Below, one piece after another: positions 23,632 through 32,311 of a stretch of DNA of 64,000 nucleotides. Position 1 is the first letter of the stretch. Each line of letters begins with the position of its first letter. The notes under the pieces were generated by a model. It saw nothing but the letters and a program-made list of their open reading frames with translations. It was not told the DNA's origin and made no database searches. This DNA is from UBA7477 sp045602925 (GTDB taxonomy: Bacteria; Bacillota; Clostridia; Oscillospirales; Ruminococcaceae). The position numbers and the translations under genes were made by a program. The DNA is taken from positions 1 through 64,000 of the forward strand of contig JAZSCN010000026.1 in the NCBI GenBank assembly GCA_045602925.1, written 5' to 3'.

Positions 23632-24439
23632 TATGACAGTGGGCGAAAAGGCTATACAAAGCCTTACCACAAGATTTTCGAGCGATATTCTAAAGCCGTT
23701 TTATGACGGAATAGAAAAGTATAGGCTTATATCTGAGGGCGACAAAATAGCCGTATGCGTGTCAGGTGGCAAGGATTCTGCAATACTCGCAATGCTTATG
23801 AAGTGGTACGAAAAAAACAAGGGCGGCATTACACTTAAGTTTATTTCTATGGACCCGGGCTACAGCAAGGAGCACAGAGAGATTCTTGAGCAAAACTGCA
23901 AGAAGCTGGGACTTGATGCCGAGTTTTTTGAAACCGACATTTTAGCCTGTGCCGAAAAGACGGATAAGTCGCCTTGTGGAATTTGCGCCAGAATGAGAAG
24001 AGGCTGGCTCTATCGAAAGGCTAAGGAGGCAGGCTGTAATAAGATTGCACTCGGGCATCATTTTGATGACGTTATTGAAACAACTCTTATGGGAATGCTC
24101 TATGGAGCGCAAATCCAAGGTATGCTCCCAAGACTTAAAAGCCGAAACTTCGAGGGTATGGAGCTTATAAGACCTATGTACATGGTCGAGGAGGAGGCTA
24201 TTATACGCTGGTGTGAGTATAATGAGCTAGAGTTTATAACCTGCGCTTGCAAGTACGCAAGCGGCGATGAGTCTTCAAAAAGAGCAGAGATAAAGTCGCT
24301 CATAAAAGAGCTGGAGCTTAAAAACAGCCGTGTCAGAAAAAACATCTTTAATAGCATACACAATGCCGATTGCGATACCCTTGTGGGATATAAGGTCGGC
24401 TGGGAAAGACACAGCTTTTTAGAACGCTTTGAGGATTAA
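23621..24439 (+). CDS. TtcA-family tRNA 2-thiocytidine synthetase-like protein
   Basis: A 272-residue PP-loop ATPase that resembles TtcA, the enzyme that thiolates cytidine 32 of tRNAs through an Fe-S cluster. The PP-loop SGGKDS (about residue 49-54), the paired Cys motif CGICARM (about 122-126), the GHHFDDVIETTLM segment and a late CAC motif (about 207) support this. The start ATG at 23621 lies inside the end of tcdA with AAAGGA upstream. Other PP-loop tRNA sulfur enzymes (TtuA group) share much of this pattern, so exact target base is not certain. The C-terminal tail is basic. Confidence 0.87.
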   Translation: MERNMTVGEKAIQSLTTRFSSDILKPFYDGIEKYRLISEGDKIAVCVSGGKDSAILAMLMKWYEKNKGGITLKFISMDPGYSKEHREILEQNCKKLGLDAEFFETDILACAEKTDKSPCGICARMRRGWLYRKAKEAGCNKIALGHHFDDVIETTLMGMLYGAQIQGMLPRLKSRNFEGMELIRPMYMVEEEAIIRWCEYNELEFITCACKYASGDESSKRAEIKSLIKELELKNSRVRKNIFNSIHNADCDTLVGYKVGWERHSFLERFED

Positions 24440-24447
24440 AAATTAAT

Positions 24448-24475
24448 GTGACTTTAAAGCTTAAAAGCCACATAT
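24448..24475 (+). terminator. Weak hairpin after ttcA-like gene
   Basis: An imperfect inverted repeat (ATGTGACTTT with AAAGCCACAT) 8 nt after the stop. It lacks a clear T-run, so it is only a possible operon end. Confidence 0.4.
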
Positions 24476-24563
24476 AATTTATACAAAATATATTATACAT
24501 AACCTTCGAAATGGTCTGTAATTATCATAATAAATAAACTTTTATTATACGAGGTAAAAACGA

Positions 24564-24593
24564 TTGACTTTTAGCTTTGGAGTGGTGTATAAT
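24564..24593 (+). promoter_or_regulatory. Promoter of zinc-ribbon membrane protein gene
   Basis: TTGACT (24564-24569), 18-bp spacer, TATAAT (24588-24593). Confidence 0.75.
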
Positions 24594-24625
24594 ATGCTTA
24601 TTATGATGAAAATGGAGGAGTTCAC

Positions 24626-26590
24626 ATGAGTAAATTTTGCGCAAACTGTGGAGCACAGCTCGACGATTCAGTAGTTTTCTGTGGAGCTTGCGGAGCAAAG
24701 CAGGAAGTAACACCTGCACAGGCACCTGAACAGCAGGCGGCAGCTCCTGTACAGCAGAATAGCTATTACGGCGCTTCAACTGGCGACAACAGTTTTGTAC
24801 CACCGGTTTCAGGCGATATCGTAGGTAGTGACGGCTCTATCGCAGCTGCACCAAAGGAGCCTATGTCCCCTGAGAAAAAGAAGAAGATTATAATCATTAG
24901 TGCTATCGCTGCGGCAGTAGTTATTATTGGTATTATTGTAGGAGTAGTTATTTACAACCTTACTAAGTACCAGGTTATCGACGCTAAGGAACTCTACCTT
25001 GTTTCTTACAGCGGTATTAACGGAAGTGCTACAGCAACAGTAACATTTGCAACACCTGAGAATTACTACAACTACTTCTACAGCGAGTTGCGTGATGAGT
25101 ATTATTCAGACGAAGAGATTTCCGAAGAAATGGAATTCGAAGAATACGTTGAATCAAAGGCTTCTAAGTATCTCACTACAGATACAAAGACACTAAAGAA
25201 GGCTTGGGATAAGTTCGACGGCACTTCTGATATCAAGAAGGCTCAGAATAAGCTTATGGAGCTTATCGAGTTCGAAGTTGATGAGGAATCTCTCAAGAAC
25301 CTTTCTAACGGCGACGAAATCAAGGTTAAGGTTAAGTACAAGGAAGATAAGCTCAAGAGCAGAAACATCAAGCTTGAGAATACAGAATTCACCATCACAG
25401 TCGAAGGCCTTGTAGAACCAATCGTTATCGACCCATTCAAGGGCTTGAACGTAACATTCAGTGGCGCTGACGGTGTCGGCGAGGCAGTTATTGACTACTC
25501 CGGTGTGGATGAGGAAACCAGAAATATGTTCTACTACAGCTTCCAGACAGGCTATACTGACCTTTCAAACGGCGGCGTAGTTACAGTTGGTGCTGCATAC
25601 TATTACTACCTCAACAGCGATGGATACTTTGAATATGATGATAAGATATACACCTATGACCCAAATAAGCTTACTAAGGAATTTACAGTATCAGGCCTTA
25701 AGGAGCTTCAGGTAATCGACCCATTTGAGGGCGTTGAAATCAAGTATGATGGCGTTTGTCCAGACCTCACTGCTTCTATCAATAAGGATGCTTGCTCACA
25801 GGTAGTTAAGGATTACATTGAGTTCGATTATGAATACAATGAACTCAGAGACCTTGACGTAGGCGATACAATCACAATTACTGCTAGAGTTTCATACTGG
25901 TACGATGAAGACTTTGCAAACGCTGGTTACAAGCTTGCTTCAGAAGAAGTAACAAAGACATTCACAGTTCCGGAGAATGCTCCTGCTTACATCCAGAATG
26001 TAAACCAGATTAAGAACTTTGATGAAGAAAACTTCATGAAGGCTGTATACGATGACATCAACAGCAAGGTTGGTTCTACATATGTAGGTGGTATCTGGCT
26101 TGAGGGTAAGATTGCAAAGGTTGAATCCATCTCACTCGCTAAGGGCTACCTCGTTGCACCTGCTGCAATCGCAGGCAGCGGCAATACATACTACCAGACA
26201 GGTAGAGTTAAGTTCATCCTTGAGGTTGACGGCGCTAACAAGTCCAAGACAATTGCTTATGTAGCTGTATTTGATGCAGCATACATTGATGAAACAGGAA
26301 CACTTCGCTCAAATGACGGCTGGATTCAGTACTCATTCGGCGAGAGCATGGATGAACTCGTTGCACAGGTAGTTCTCAACGAGTCAAATCAGGCAGACGG
26401 CAAGGTTCTTACAACTCTTGACAAGGTTCCTGGTGGCACATCTACACCTGACGAGCCATCTGAAGGCGACACACCGGCAGAAGGCGATACACCAGCTGAG
26501 GGCGACACACCAGCTGAGGGTGAAACACCAGCAGAAGGTGAAACACCAGCTGAAGGTGAAACACCAGCAGGGGAAGAAGCTGCTGCATAA
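24626..26590 (+). CDS. Zinc-ribbon, single-pass membrane protein with repeat tail
   Basis: A 654-residue protein with an N-terminal zinc ribbon (CANCG and CGACG, residues 5-24), a Gln/Ala/Pro-rich linker, one membrane helix (about 88-112, preceded by KKKK), and a long extracellular part. That part has repeated strand-rich modules (about 115-455) each ending in an IDPF-type junction (VIDPFKGL, VIDPFEGV), then an all-beta region and an acidic tail of six EGDTPA/EGETPA repeats. Such zinc-ribbon proteins are frequent in clostridia and usually act as envelope proteins of unknown role. It has its own promoter and terminator. I do not assign a function. Confidence 0.85.
   Translation: MSKFCANCGAQLDDSVVFCGACGAKQEVTPAQAPEQQAAAPVQQNSYYGASTGDNSFVPPVSGDIVGSDGSIAAAPKEPMSPEKKKKIIIISAIAAAVVIIGIIVGVVIYNLTKYQVIDAKELYLVSYSGINGSATATVTFATPENYYNYFYSELRDEYYSDEEISEEMEFEEYVESKASKYLTTDTKTLKKAWDKFDGTSDIKKAQNKLMELIEFEVDEESLKNLSNGDEIKVKVKYKEDKLKSRNIKLENTEFTITVEGLVEPIVIDPFKGLNVTFSGADGVGEAVIDYSGVDEETRNMFYYSFQTGYTDLSNGGVVTVGAAYYYYLNSDGYFEYDDKIYTYDPNKLTKEFTVSGLKELQVIDPFEGVEIKYDGVCPDLTASINKDACSQVVKDYIEFDYEYNELRDLDVGDTITITARVSYWYDEDFANAGYKLASEEVTKTFTVPENAPAYIQNVNQIKNFDEENFMKAVYDDINSKVGSTYVGGIWLEGKIAKVESISLAKGYLVAPAAIAGSGNTYYQTGRVKFILEVDGANKSKTIAYVAVFDAAYIDETGTLRSNDGWIQYSFGESMDELVAQVVLNESNQADGKVLTTLDKVPGGTSTPDEPSEGDTPAEGDTPAEGDTPAEGETPAEGETPAEGETPAGEEAAA
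26462..26569 (+). repeat. Tandem 18-bp coding repeat (six units)
   Basis: Six in-frame 18-bp units encode EGDTPA (three) and EGETPA (three). Synonymous third-base differences between units show they are not a very recent expansion. The repeat is directly before the C-terminus of the zinc-ribbon protein. Confidence 0.9.
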
Positions 26591-26605
26591 TATCTAAATA
26601 ATTTC

Positions 26606-26637
26606 AGAGCAGAGGGAATATTCCTTCTGCTCTTTTT
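26606..26637 (+). terminator. Intrinsic terminator after zinc-ribbon protein gene
   Basis: AGAGCAGA (26606-26613) pairs with TCTGCTCT (26626-26633), with further pairing in the loop, then TTTTT. Confidence 0.9.
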
Positions 26638-26638
26638 G

Positions 26639-26667
26639 TTTACAAGGTAAGGATAATATGCTATACT
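26639..26667 (+). promoter_or_regulatory. Promoter of histidine phosphatase gene
   Basis: TTTACA (26639-26644), 17-bp spacer, TATACT (26662-26667), 30 nt before the ATG. Confidence 0.6.
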
Positions 26668-26697
26668 GTTTTAAAGAAAATTCTTCGAGGTGCTAAA

Positions 26698-27381
26698 ATG
26701 AGGATTATACTTGTAAGACACGGACACCCTGATTATGTAAATGATTGCCTCACCGAGCTTGGTCACGAGCAGGCAAGAGCTGCTGCCCAAAGGCTGTCGG
26801 GAGAGGATATCAGCGAGGTGTATTCTTCGCCAATGGGAAGAGCAGTTAAAACGGCAGAATATACTGCAAGGCTGTTTTCAAAGGGAGTAACAAAGCTCGA
26901 CTTTATGAGAGAAATAAAATGGGGTACAAATGACGGTAATGAGATTTATGCCGACGGTCACCCTTGGGATACTTCAATCTATGCAATGAAGCAGGGCTTC
27001 GACCTTATGAGCGAGGATTGGACTAAGAATACTCCGTTTTCAAATAATCTTGCGTTTGCTGAGCTTGAAAGAGTTGCAAATGGGGCAGATGAGTGGCTTG
27101 AGTCGCTTGGCTATAAGAGAGAAGGCACGTCATACAGAGTCGTGGGCGACAATACCGACAGAACGATTGTGCTTTTCAGCCACGGAGGCTCGTCGTCAGC
27201 ACTGCTGTCGCATCTTATGAACCTGCCGTTTTTCTATCTTTGCAGGGTGCTTTGCCCCGATTTTACTGCGATAACGGTACTAAGCCTGTCCGATGAGTTC
27301 GGTGAGCTAACCTTTCCACAGCTGGAGCTTGCGAATGATTCAAGACATATTCGCGGTGGTAATGTTTCCTACGATATGTAA
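26698..27381 (+). CDS. Histidine phosphatase family protein
   Basis: A 227-residue protein of the phosphoglycerate mutase-like histidine phosphatase superfamily, branch 1. The catalytic RHG motif is at residues 7-9 (LVRHGHPDY), the second Arg is in SSPMGRAVKTAEY, and the second catalytic His is in LFSHGGSSS (about residue 162). Substrate cannot be predicted; many such proteins are broad phosphatases. It differs from true glycolytic GpmA in lacking its long insert. It is transcribed alone and ends at a terminator shared with gdhA. Confidence 0.88.
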   Translation: MRIILVRHGHPDYVNDCLTELGHEQARAAAQRLSGEDISEVYSSPMGRAVKTAEYTARLFSKGVTKLDFMREIKWGTNDGNEIYADGHPWDTSIYAMKQGFDLMSEDWTKNTPFSNNLAFAELERVANGADEWLESLGYKREGTSYRVVGDNTDRTIVLFSHGGSSSALLSHLMNLPFFYLCRVLCPDFTAITVLSLSDEFGELTFPQLELANDSRHIRGGNVSYDM

Positions 27382-27391
27382 ATAGACATAA

Positions 27392-27425
27392 AAAATCGAC
27401 GAACATATAGTCCGTCGATTTTCTT
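27392..27425. terminator. Bidirectional terminator between histidine phosphatase gene and gdhA
   Basis: AAAATCGACG (27392-27401) pairs with CGTCGATTTT (27413-27422), giving T-runs on both strands between convergent genes. Confidence 0.85.
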
Positions 27426-27462
27426 TATATATGAGGTTTTGAAAATATTGAGGAATGCTATA

Positions 27463-28815
27463 TTATACGCAACCCTGAGCCTTCATAGCTTCTGCAACCT
27501 TAATGAAGCCTGCGATGTTAGCGCCTGCTACGAGGTCGTCGCCAAGGCCGTATGTGTTAGCAGCCTCAACTGAGCTAGCGAAGATGTTCTTCATGATTGT
27601 CTTGAGCTTTTCGTCAACTTCTTCAGCAGACCAGCTGTATCTCATGGAATTCTGTGACATTTCAAGACCTGAAACAGCAACACCACCAGCATTAACTGCC
27701 TTTGAAGGAGCAACGATAACGCCGTTAGCCTTGAGGTAAGCGATAGCTTCGTTTGTTGTAGGCATGTTAGCAACTTCTACGTAGTACTTAACGCCGTTAG
27801 CAACAATCTTTTCAGCCTCAGCCATACCAACTTCGTTCTGTGTAGCACATGGCATAAGAATGTCAGCCTTAACGCCCCATGGCTTTTCGCCAGGGAAGAA
27901 TGGAACACCGAACTTATCAGCATAATCCTGAACCTTGTTTCTGCAGGAAGCTCTCATCTCGAGGAGGTAGTCAACCTTTTCGTCTGTGCTGATACCATCT
28001 TCATCGTAGATGTATCCGTCAGGGCCAGAGATTGTTACAACCTTACCACCGAGCTCGTTAACCTTCTTAACTGTACCCCAAGCAACGTTACCGAAGCCGG
28101 AGATAGCGAATGTCTTACCCTTGATAGAATCCTTGAAGTAGTCGAGCATGTTAACTGTGTAGTATACAGCACCGTAGCCTGTAGCTTCAGGACGGATGAG
28201 TGAACCACCGTAAGGAATACCCTTACCTGTAAGTACGCCTGTAAACTCGTTCTGGAGTCTCTTGTACTGACCAAAGAGGTAGCCGATTTCACGAGCACCA
28301 ACACCGATGTCACCAGCAGGAACGTCGAGGTTAGGACCAATGTGTCTGAAGAGCTCTGTCATAAAGCTCTGGCAGAAGCGCATTACTTCAGCATCTGACT
28401 TGCCCTGTGGGTCGAAGTCGGAACCACCCTTGCCACCGCCCATTGGGAGTGATGTGAGTGAGTTCTTGAATGTCTGCTCGAAGCCGAGGAACTTGATGAT
28501 GCTTGCATTTACGTTTGGAGCAAATCTAAGGCCACCCTTGTATGGGCCGATTGCAGAGTTAAACTGTACTCTGAAGCCACGGTTAACCTGAGTCTTGCCG
28601 TTGTCGTCAACCCAAGGAACTCTGAAGAAAATCTGTCTTTCAGGCTCTACCATTCTTTCGATAACACCTGCTTCAACGAGGTCAGGTCTCTGCTCGATAA
28701 CAGGCTCGAGTGAAACGAGAACTTCGTTAACTGTCTGAAGGAATTCTGTTTCTCCAGGATTACGCTTTTCAACTCTAGCGTATACATCCTTGAGGTATGA
28801 ATTCTTAAATTCCAT
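27463..28815 (-). CDS. gdhA: NADP-type glutamate dehydrogenase
   Basis: A 450-residue hexameric glutamate dehydrogenase that assimilates ammonia by reductive amination of 2-oxoglutarate. Visible motifs include GPYKGGLRF and MGGGKGGSDFDP (substrate lysines), VPAGDIGVG and the Rossmann segment ISGFGNVAWG. The 450-residue length and the motif set fit the NADP-dependent anabolic enzymes (small GDH class), but cofactor choice is inference. I start at the ATG at 28815, which has GGAGGT 7 nt upstream; the frame extends six codons further without support. Third-position codon bias here is strong, consistent with high expression. Confidence 0.95.
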   Translation of the reverse strand: MEFKNSYLKDVYARVEKRNPGETEFLQTVNEVLVSLEPVIEQRPDLVEAGVIERMVEPERQIFFRVPWVDDNGKTQVNRGFRVQFNSAIGPYKGGLRFAPNVNASIIKFLGFEQTFKNSLTSLPMGGGKGGSDFDPQGKSDAEVMRFCQSFMTELFRHIGPNLDVPAGDIGVGAREIGYLFGQYKRLQNEFTGVLTGKGIPYGGSLIRPEATGYGAVYYTVNMLDYFKDSIKGKTFAISGFGNVAWGTVKKVNELGGKVVTISGPDGYIYDEDGISTDEKVDYLLEMRASCRNKVQDYADKFGVPFFPGEKPWGVKADILMPCATQNEVGMAEAEKIVANGVKYYVEVANMPTTNEAIAYLKANGVIVAPSKAVNAGGVAVSGLEMSQNSMRYSWSAEEVDEKLKTIMKNIFASSVEAANTYGLGDDLVAGANIAGFIKVAEAMKAQGCV

Positions 28816-28863
28816 ATTGATTACCTCCGTCAATAATAATATTAGTATAAAAACTACCCTTTT

Positions 28864-28892
28864 ATAATATCATATATCATTTTAAATTGCAA
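28864..28892 (-). promoter_or_regulatory. Promoter of gdhA
   Basis: Minus strand: TTGCAA (28887-28892), 17-bp spacer, TATTAT (28864-28869). Between this and the palindrome at 29033 I see nothing else of note. Confidence 0.5.
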
Positions 28893-29032
28893 GAGCTTTT
28901 AAAAAACATTTCAAATTTTTGTTGAATTACCGTCTTTTTGGCTCTTGTAGGCATCGAATTTGGGAGATTTGTTGCACGATGCTTCAAAATGGGCACTTGT
29001 ACGATAGAATAAGTGTGTCAGAACAGATAAAA

Positions 29033-29051
29033 AATCGTCAAAATGACGATT
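29033..29051. promoter_or_regulatory. Palindromic operator candidate upstream of ACT-hom operon
   Basis: Perfect 8-bp arms AATCGTCA (29033-29040) and TGACGATT (29044-29051) with a 3-bp centre. The right arm overlaps the -35 hexamer of the following promoter, which suits a repressor site. Confidence 0.5.
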
Positions 29052-29078
29052 GACAAAAGGGACAAACGGTGGTATAGT
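29050..29078 (+). promoter_or_regulatory. Promoter of ACT-hom operon
   Basis: TTGACA (29050-29055), 17-bp spacer, TATAGT (29073-29078). Confidence 0.75.
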
Positions 29079-29122
29079 TGTACTTGTAACAAATACATTT
29101 GTTTGTGGGAGGTGTACTTATA

Positions 29123-29572
29123 ATGACCGAAAACGGTTCTGCAAACCTTGTGGTAGTAAGCTCTGACGTGTTGCCGGAGATTATTTCAAAAGTGCTTGAG
29201 GCTAAGCGAATGAAAGCCAGGGGAGATGCCAAGAATTCCTCTGAGGCATGTAGGGCGGTAGGCATTTCGAGAAGCGCTTATTATAAGTACAAGGACTCGG
29301 TCTTCACCTATGAGGAAAGACTCACGAACAAGATTGTTTCGCTGTATCTGGTGCTTTGTGATGTGAAGGGAGTTCTCTCGCAGGTTCTCTCAAAGCTCTA
29401 TGAGCACAATGTAAACATACTTACAGTGAACCAGAACATTCCTGTTGACGATGTTGCAACTGTTACAGTTTCATTCAGATTTGAGGATGAAGCAACAAGC
29501 ACTTCACAGCTCAGGCAGGAGATATCACAGCTCAGCGGGGTTGTGTCAGTAAAAATAATATCGGGCGAATAG
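29123..29572 (+). CDS. ACT domain-containing protein (PheB/UPF0735 family)
   Basis: A 149-residue regulator-like protein. An N-terminal segment (about residues 20-60) contains a helix-turn-helix-like motif (SEACRAVGISRSAYYKYKD), and the C-terminal half (about 70-147) is an ACT domain, which commonly binds amino acids. The family (UPF0735, Bacillus PheB) is usually found directly upstream of homoserine dehydrogenase, as here (31 nt to the hom start). It likely senses an amino acid of the aspartate or aromatic family, but no mechanism is established. The ATG at 29123 has GGGAGGT upstream. Confidence 0.9.
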   Translation: MTENGSANLVVVSSDVLPEIISKVLEAKRMKARGDAKNSSEACRAVGISRSAYYKYKDSVFTYEERLTNKIVSLYLVLCDVKGVLSQVLSKLYEHNVNILTVNQNIPVDDVATVTVSFRFEDEATSTSQLRQEISQLSGVVSVKIISGE

Positions 29573-29602
29573 CCTTTGGTATAAATGAAAGGACTAGTTG
29601 AA

Positions 29603-30841
29603 ATGAGCAGTAAGATAGCAGTAATCGGATATGGAGTAGTTGGCTCGGGAACAGTTGAGCTTTTTGAAAAGAACAAGGCACAGATTGAAGCTAATATCGG
29701 CAGAAGCGTTGATATAAAGTACATTCTCGATTTAAAGGATTTTCCTGACAGCCCTTATGCTGACAGAATGGTAAAGGACTTCAATATAATCCTAAATGAC
29801 GACGAGGTCGAGGTTGTTGCTGAGGTTGTCGGTGGTGCTACATTTGCCTACAACTACACAAAGGCACTTTTGCAGAAGGGCAAGAGCGTTGTTACCTCTA
29901 ATAAGGAGCTCGTTGCTAGACATGGTGCAGAGCTTTTAAAGCTTGCTAAGGAAAACGGCTGTAACTACCTCTTTGAAGCATCAGTTGGTGGCGGTATCCC
30001 TATTATAAGACCAATCTACAGATGCCTTGCAGGTAACAAGATAGAAGAAATCGCAGGTATCTTAAACGGCACAACTAACTTCATTCTCACAAAGATGATT
30101 AGAGAGCAGATGAGCTTTGCTGACGCATTAAAGCAGGCACAGCAAAACGGCTATGCAGAGGCTGACCCTACAGCTGATGTCGAAGGAATCGACGCTTGCA
30201 GAAAGATTTGTATCTTAGGCTCACTCGCTTACGGCAAGCAGATTAATCCTGATAAAATCCACTGCAGTGGTATCTCCAAAATCGCTATGGAGGATGTTGA
30301 ATATGCCGACGTTGCAGGCTATGTAATTAAGCTTGTCGGTGTTGTTAAGGATACCGAGGACGGTAAGATTTCTGCAATGGTATCTCCTAGACTTGTCGAT
30401 AAAAAGCATATGCTTTCTCACGTTGACGATGTGTATAATGCAATCTGCGTAAAGGGTAACGGCATCGGTGACGCGGTATTTTACGGCAGAGGTGCAGGCA
30501 AGCTTCCTACAGCTTCAGCAGTTGTGGGCGACCTTATCGACGCACTCAAGCACAAGGGCACACATATCGGCGTGCATTGGGATGAGTGTGGCGATGACTT
30601 CCTGCTTCCAAGAGCAGATGAGGAATCTGCCGTATATGTAAGAGTTAAGGGCGAAAATGCAGAGAGTATGAAGAGCGCATTTTCATCAATGTTCGGAAAG
30701 CTTATATTCCTCGAAAGAGCAGGCAGACCTGAAACAGAGCTTGCATTTATCACGCCAAAGATGAAGGAAAGCGAAATCGACGCTAATCTCACAATCCTCT
30801 CTCATAGCGTAAAGGTTGAGAGCAAGCTAAGACTTCTCTAA
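29603..30841 (+). CDS. hom: Homoserine dehydrogenase
   Basis: A 412-residue NAD(P)-dependent enzyme that reduces aspartate semialdehyde to homoserine, the branch point for threonine and methionine. The N-terminal Rossmann motif is IGYGVVGSGT, the catalytic region contains GGGIPIIRP, GILNGTTNFIL and the EADPTADVEGIDA motif, and the last ~75 residues form an ACT-type regulatory domain, which often binds threonine for feedback inhibition. Start at the ATG 29603 with AAAGGA upstream. The partner thrB is 3 kb away under its own promoter. Confidence 0.95.
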   Translation: MSSKIAVIGYGVVGSGTVELFEKNKAQIEANIGRSVDIKYILDLKDFPDSPYADRMVKDFNIILNDDEVEVVAEVVGGATFAYNYTKALLQKGKSVVTSNKELVARHGAELLKLAKENGCNYLFEASVGGGIPIIRPIYRCLAGNKIEEIAGILNGTTNFILTKMIREQMSFADALKQAQQNGYAEADPTADVEGIDACRKICILGSLAYGKQINPDKIHCSGISKIAMEDVEYADVAGYVIKLVGVVKDTEDGKISAMVSPRLVDKKHMLSHVDDVYNAICVKGNGIGDAVFYGRGAGKLPTASAVVGDLIDALKHKGTHIGVHWDECGDDFLLPRADEESAVYVRVKGENAESMKSAFSSMFGKLIFLERAGRPETELAFITPKMKESEIDANLTILSHSVKVESKLRLL

Positions 30842-30858
30842 TATAAGGGAACTGCGAT

Positions 30859-31236
30859 ATGTTTTTTTCAAAAGCACAGTATGAAAGGGTTACGCTTCCG
30901 TATTACTGCTATATATCAAATGAGGATATATATTCATCAAGCTTTAATATCGAAGCTAAGGGCTATGTCTACGGCGAGCTGAGATATTTTGTCTCCTGCT
31001 TCAGCGTTAGTGAAAGCGACCACAAGGAAATGCTGCTTGCACTTAAAAATGCCGGGAACAAGCAGGTTGACGTTATCCTTAAAGCTAAGAAGGGCGTTCT
31101 TCGTGATTTTAAGCTCGATATAAAAAGTCTGGCAGACGGACTTTGTGACGAAAGATTTTTAAAAATGGAGCTTAGTGGCTGGTCGATGAATTTTAAGCCA
31201 CTATCTGAGTGTGACCCACAGTATAAGAAAATATAG
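30859..31236 (+). CDS. Hypothetical protein downstream of hom
   Basis: A 125-residue soluble protein without signal peptide or membrane helix. It begins 18 nt after the hom stop with a AAGGGA site, so it is probably the last gene of the ACT-hom operon. The sequence is aromatic-rich in its N-terminal part (YYCYISNEDIYSSSF) and carries a basic helix-like region (LKAKKGVLRDFKLD). I recognise no family or motif. A strong bidirectional terminator follows. Confidence 0.65.
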   Translation: MFFSKAQYERVTLPYYCYISNEDIYSSSFNIEAKGYVYGELRYFVSCFSVSESDHKEMLLALKNAGNKQVDVILKAKKGVLRDFKLDIKSLADGLCDERFLKMELSGWSMNFKPLSECDPQYKKI

Positions 31237-31244
31237 CATAGTAA

Positions 31245-31275
31245 AAGCCTTCGGGGAATAAATCTCCGAAGGCTT
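31245..31275. terminator. Bidirectional terminator between hom operon and SDR gene
   Basis: AAGCCTTCGG (31245-31254) pairs with CCGAAGGCTT (31266-31275), with extra pairing in the loop, between convergent genes. Confidence 0.8.
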
Positions 31276-31288
31276 ATTTGTTTATTAT

Positions 31289-32299
31289 CTAGATTGAAGC
31301 TTTTGCCTTTTCGAGTGCATCAATAACTCTGTCGCACCAAGCGTCAAATTCAGGGTCTTCAACCTGAAGCTCAGGCTTTGAGAGAATGTTGTCGATAGCC
31401 ATCTTTATTCCCGTATCGAGTCTTGTTGTAGCAACAAAATCCGGAACAGCCCTCTTTACCTTTGAATTATCGAAAACTACTGAATTTGCCTTGTCACCAA
31501 TAAGACTGCCGAGGAAATCGTAACTGCTTGTCTTTACGAGGAAATCCGATGGAACATAGTAAGCGTTAAGCTCTACACCGAGAGAATCTGCAATAATCTT
31601 GTAAATCTGATTCCAGGTAACAGACTCGTCAGAAGTAATATGGTATGCTTCACCGATAGCGTGAATGTTACCGATAAGACCAACATAAGCCTTAGCAAAA
31701 TCGCTGTTGTGAGTCATTGTCCAAAGCGAAGTTCCGTCACCGTGAATGATAACAGGCTTGCCCTCGAGCATTCTCTTTACAACCTGCCAAGAACCCTTGT
31801 TTCCATGAACGCCAAGAGGAATAGAGCGCTCGTCGTAGGTGTGAGATGGTCTTACGATTGTGATAGGGAAGCCGTTTTCACGATACAGCTTCATAAGATA
31901 TTCTTCGCAAGCAATCTTGTTTCTTGAATACTCCCAGTATGGATTAGCAAGAGGAGTAGACTCTGTAATCTTAAAGTCTGAAAGTGGCTTTTGGTAAGCT
32001 GATGCAGAGCTTATATAGATAAACTGCTTTGTCTTACCATTAAAGAGTCTGTAGTCACGCTCAAGCTGAGAAGGAACAAAGCCGATGAACTCGCCGACAG
32101 CGTCAAAGGTCATACCCTCGAGCTTCTTTGCAGTTTCTTCCTCGTTGTTTATATCGGTTGTAATGAAGTTTACACCCTCAGGGAGCTCGGCTGTTCTTGT
32201 GCCTCTGTTAAGCAGGTAAACCTCGTCGCCACGCTTTAAAAGAAGCTTTGTGATTGCCATAGAGATTGTGCCTGTTCCACCAATTAAGAGAACCTTCAT
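31289..32299 (-). CDS. NAD-dependent epimerase/dehydratase (extended SDR)
   Basis: A 336-residue extended short-chain dehydrogenase. The Rossmann motif is GGTGTIS (residues 7-13) in MKVLLIGGTGTIS, and a YIS-SASAYQ segment near residue 96-103 stands where the catalytic Ser/Tyr region lies. It resembles the CSP41/NAD(P)-binding SDR_a group whose substrates are usually unknown nucleotide sugars or sugars. It forms a two-gene operon with the iron alcohol dehydrogenase (12-nt gap). A similar but shorter paralogue is at 60861-61736. Substrate is not predictable. Confidence 0.85.
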   Translation of the reverse strand: MKVLLIGGTGTISMAITKLLLKRGDEVYLLNRGTRTAELPEGVNFITTDINNEEETAKKLEGMTFDAVGEFIGFVPSQLERDYRLFNGKTKQFIYISSASAYQKPLSDFKITESTPLANPYWEYSRNKIACEEYLMKLYRENGFPITIVRPSHTYDERSIPLGVHGNKGSWQVVKRMLEGKPVIIHGDGTSLWTMTHNSDFAKAYVGLIGNIHAIGEAYHITSDESVTWNQIYKIIADSLGVELNAYYVPSDFLVKTSSYDFLGSLIGDKANSVVFDNSKVKRAVPDFVATTRLDTGIKMAIDNILSKPELQVEDPEFDAWCDRVIDALEKAKASI

Positions 32300-32311
32300 A
32301 TAATGACCTCC

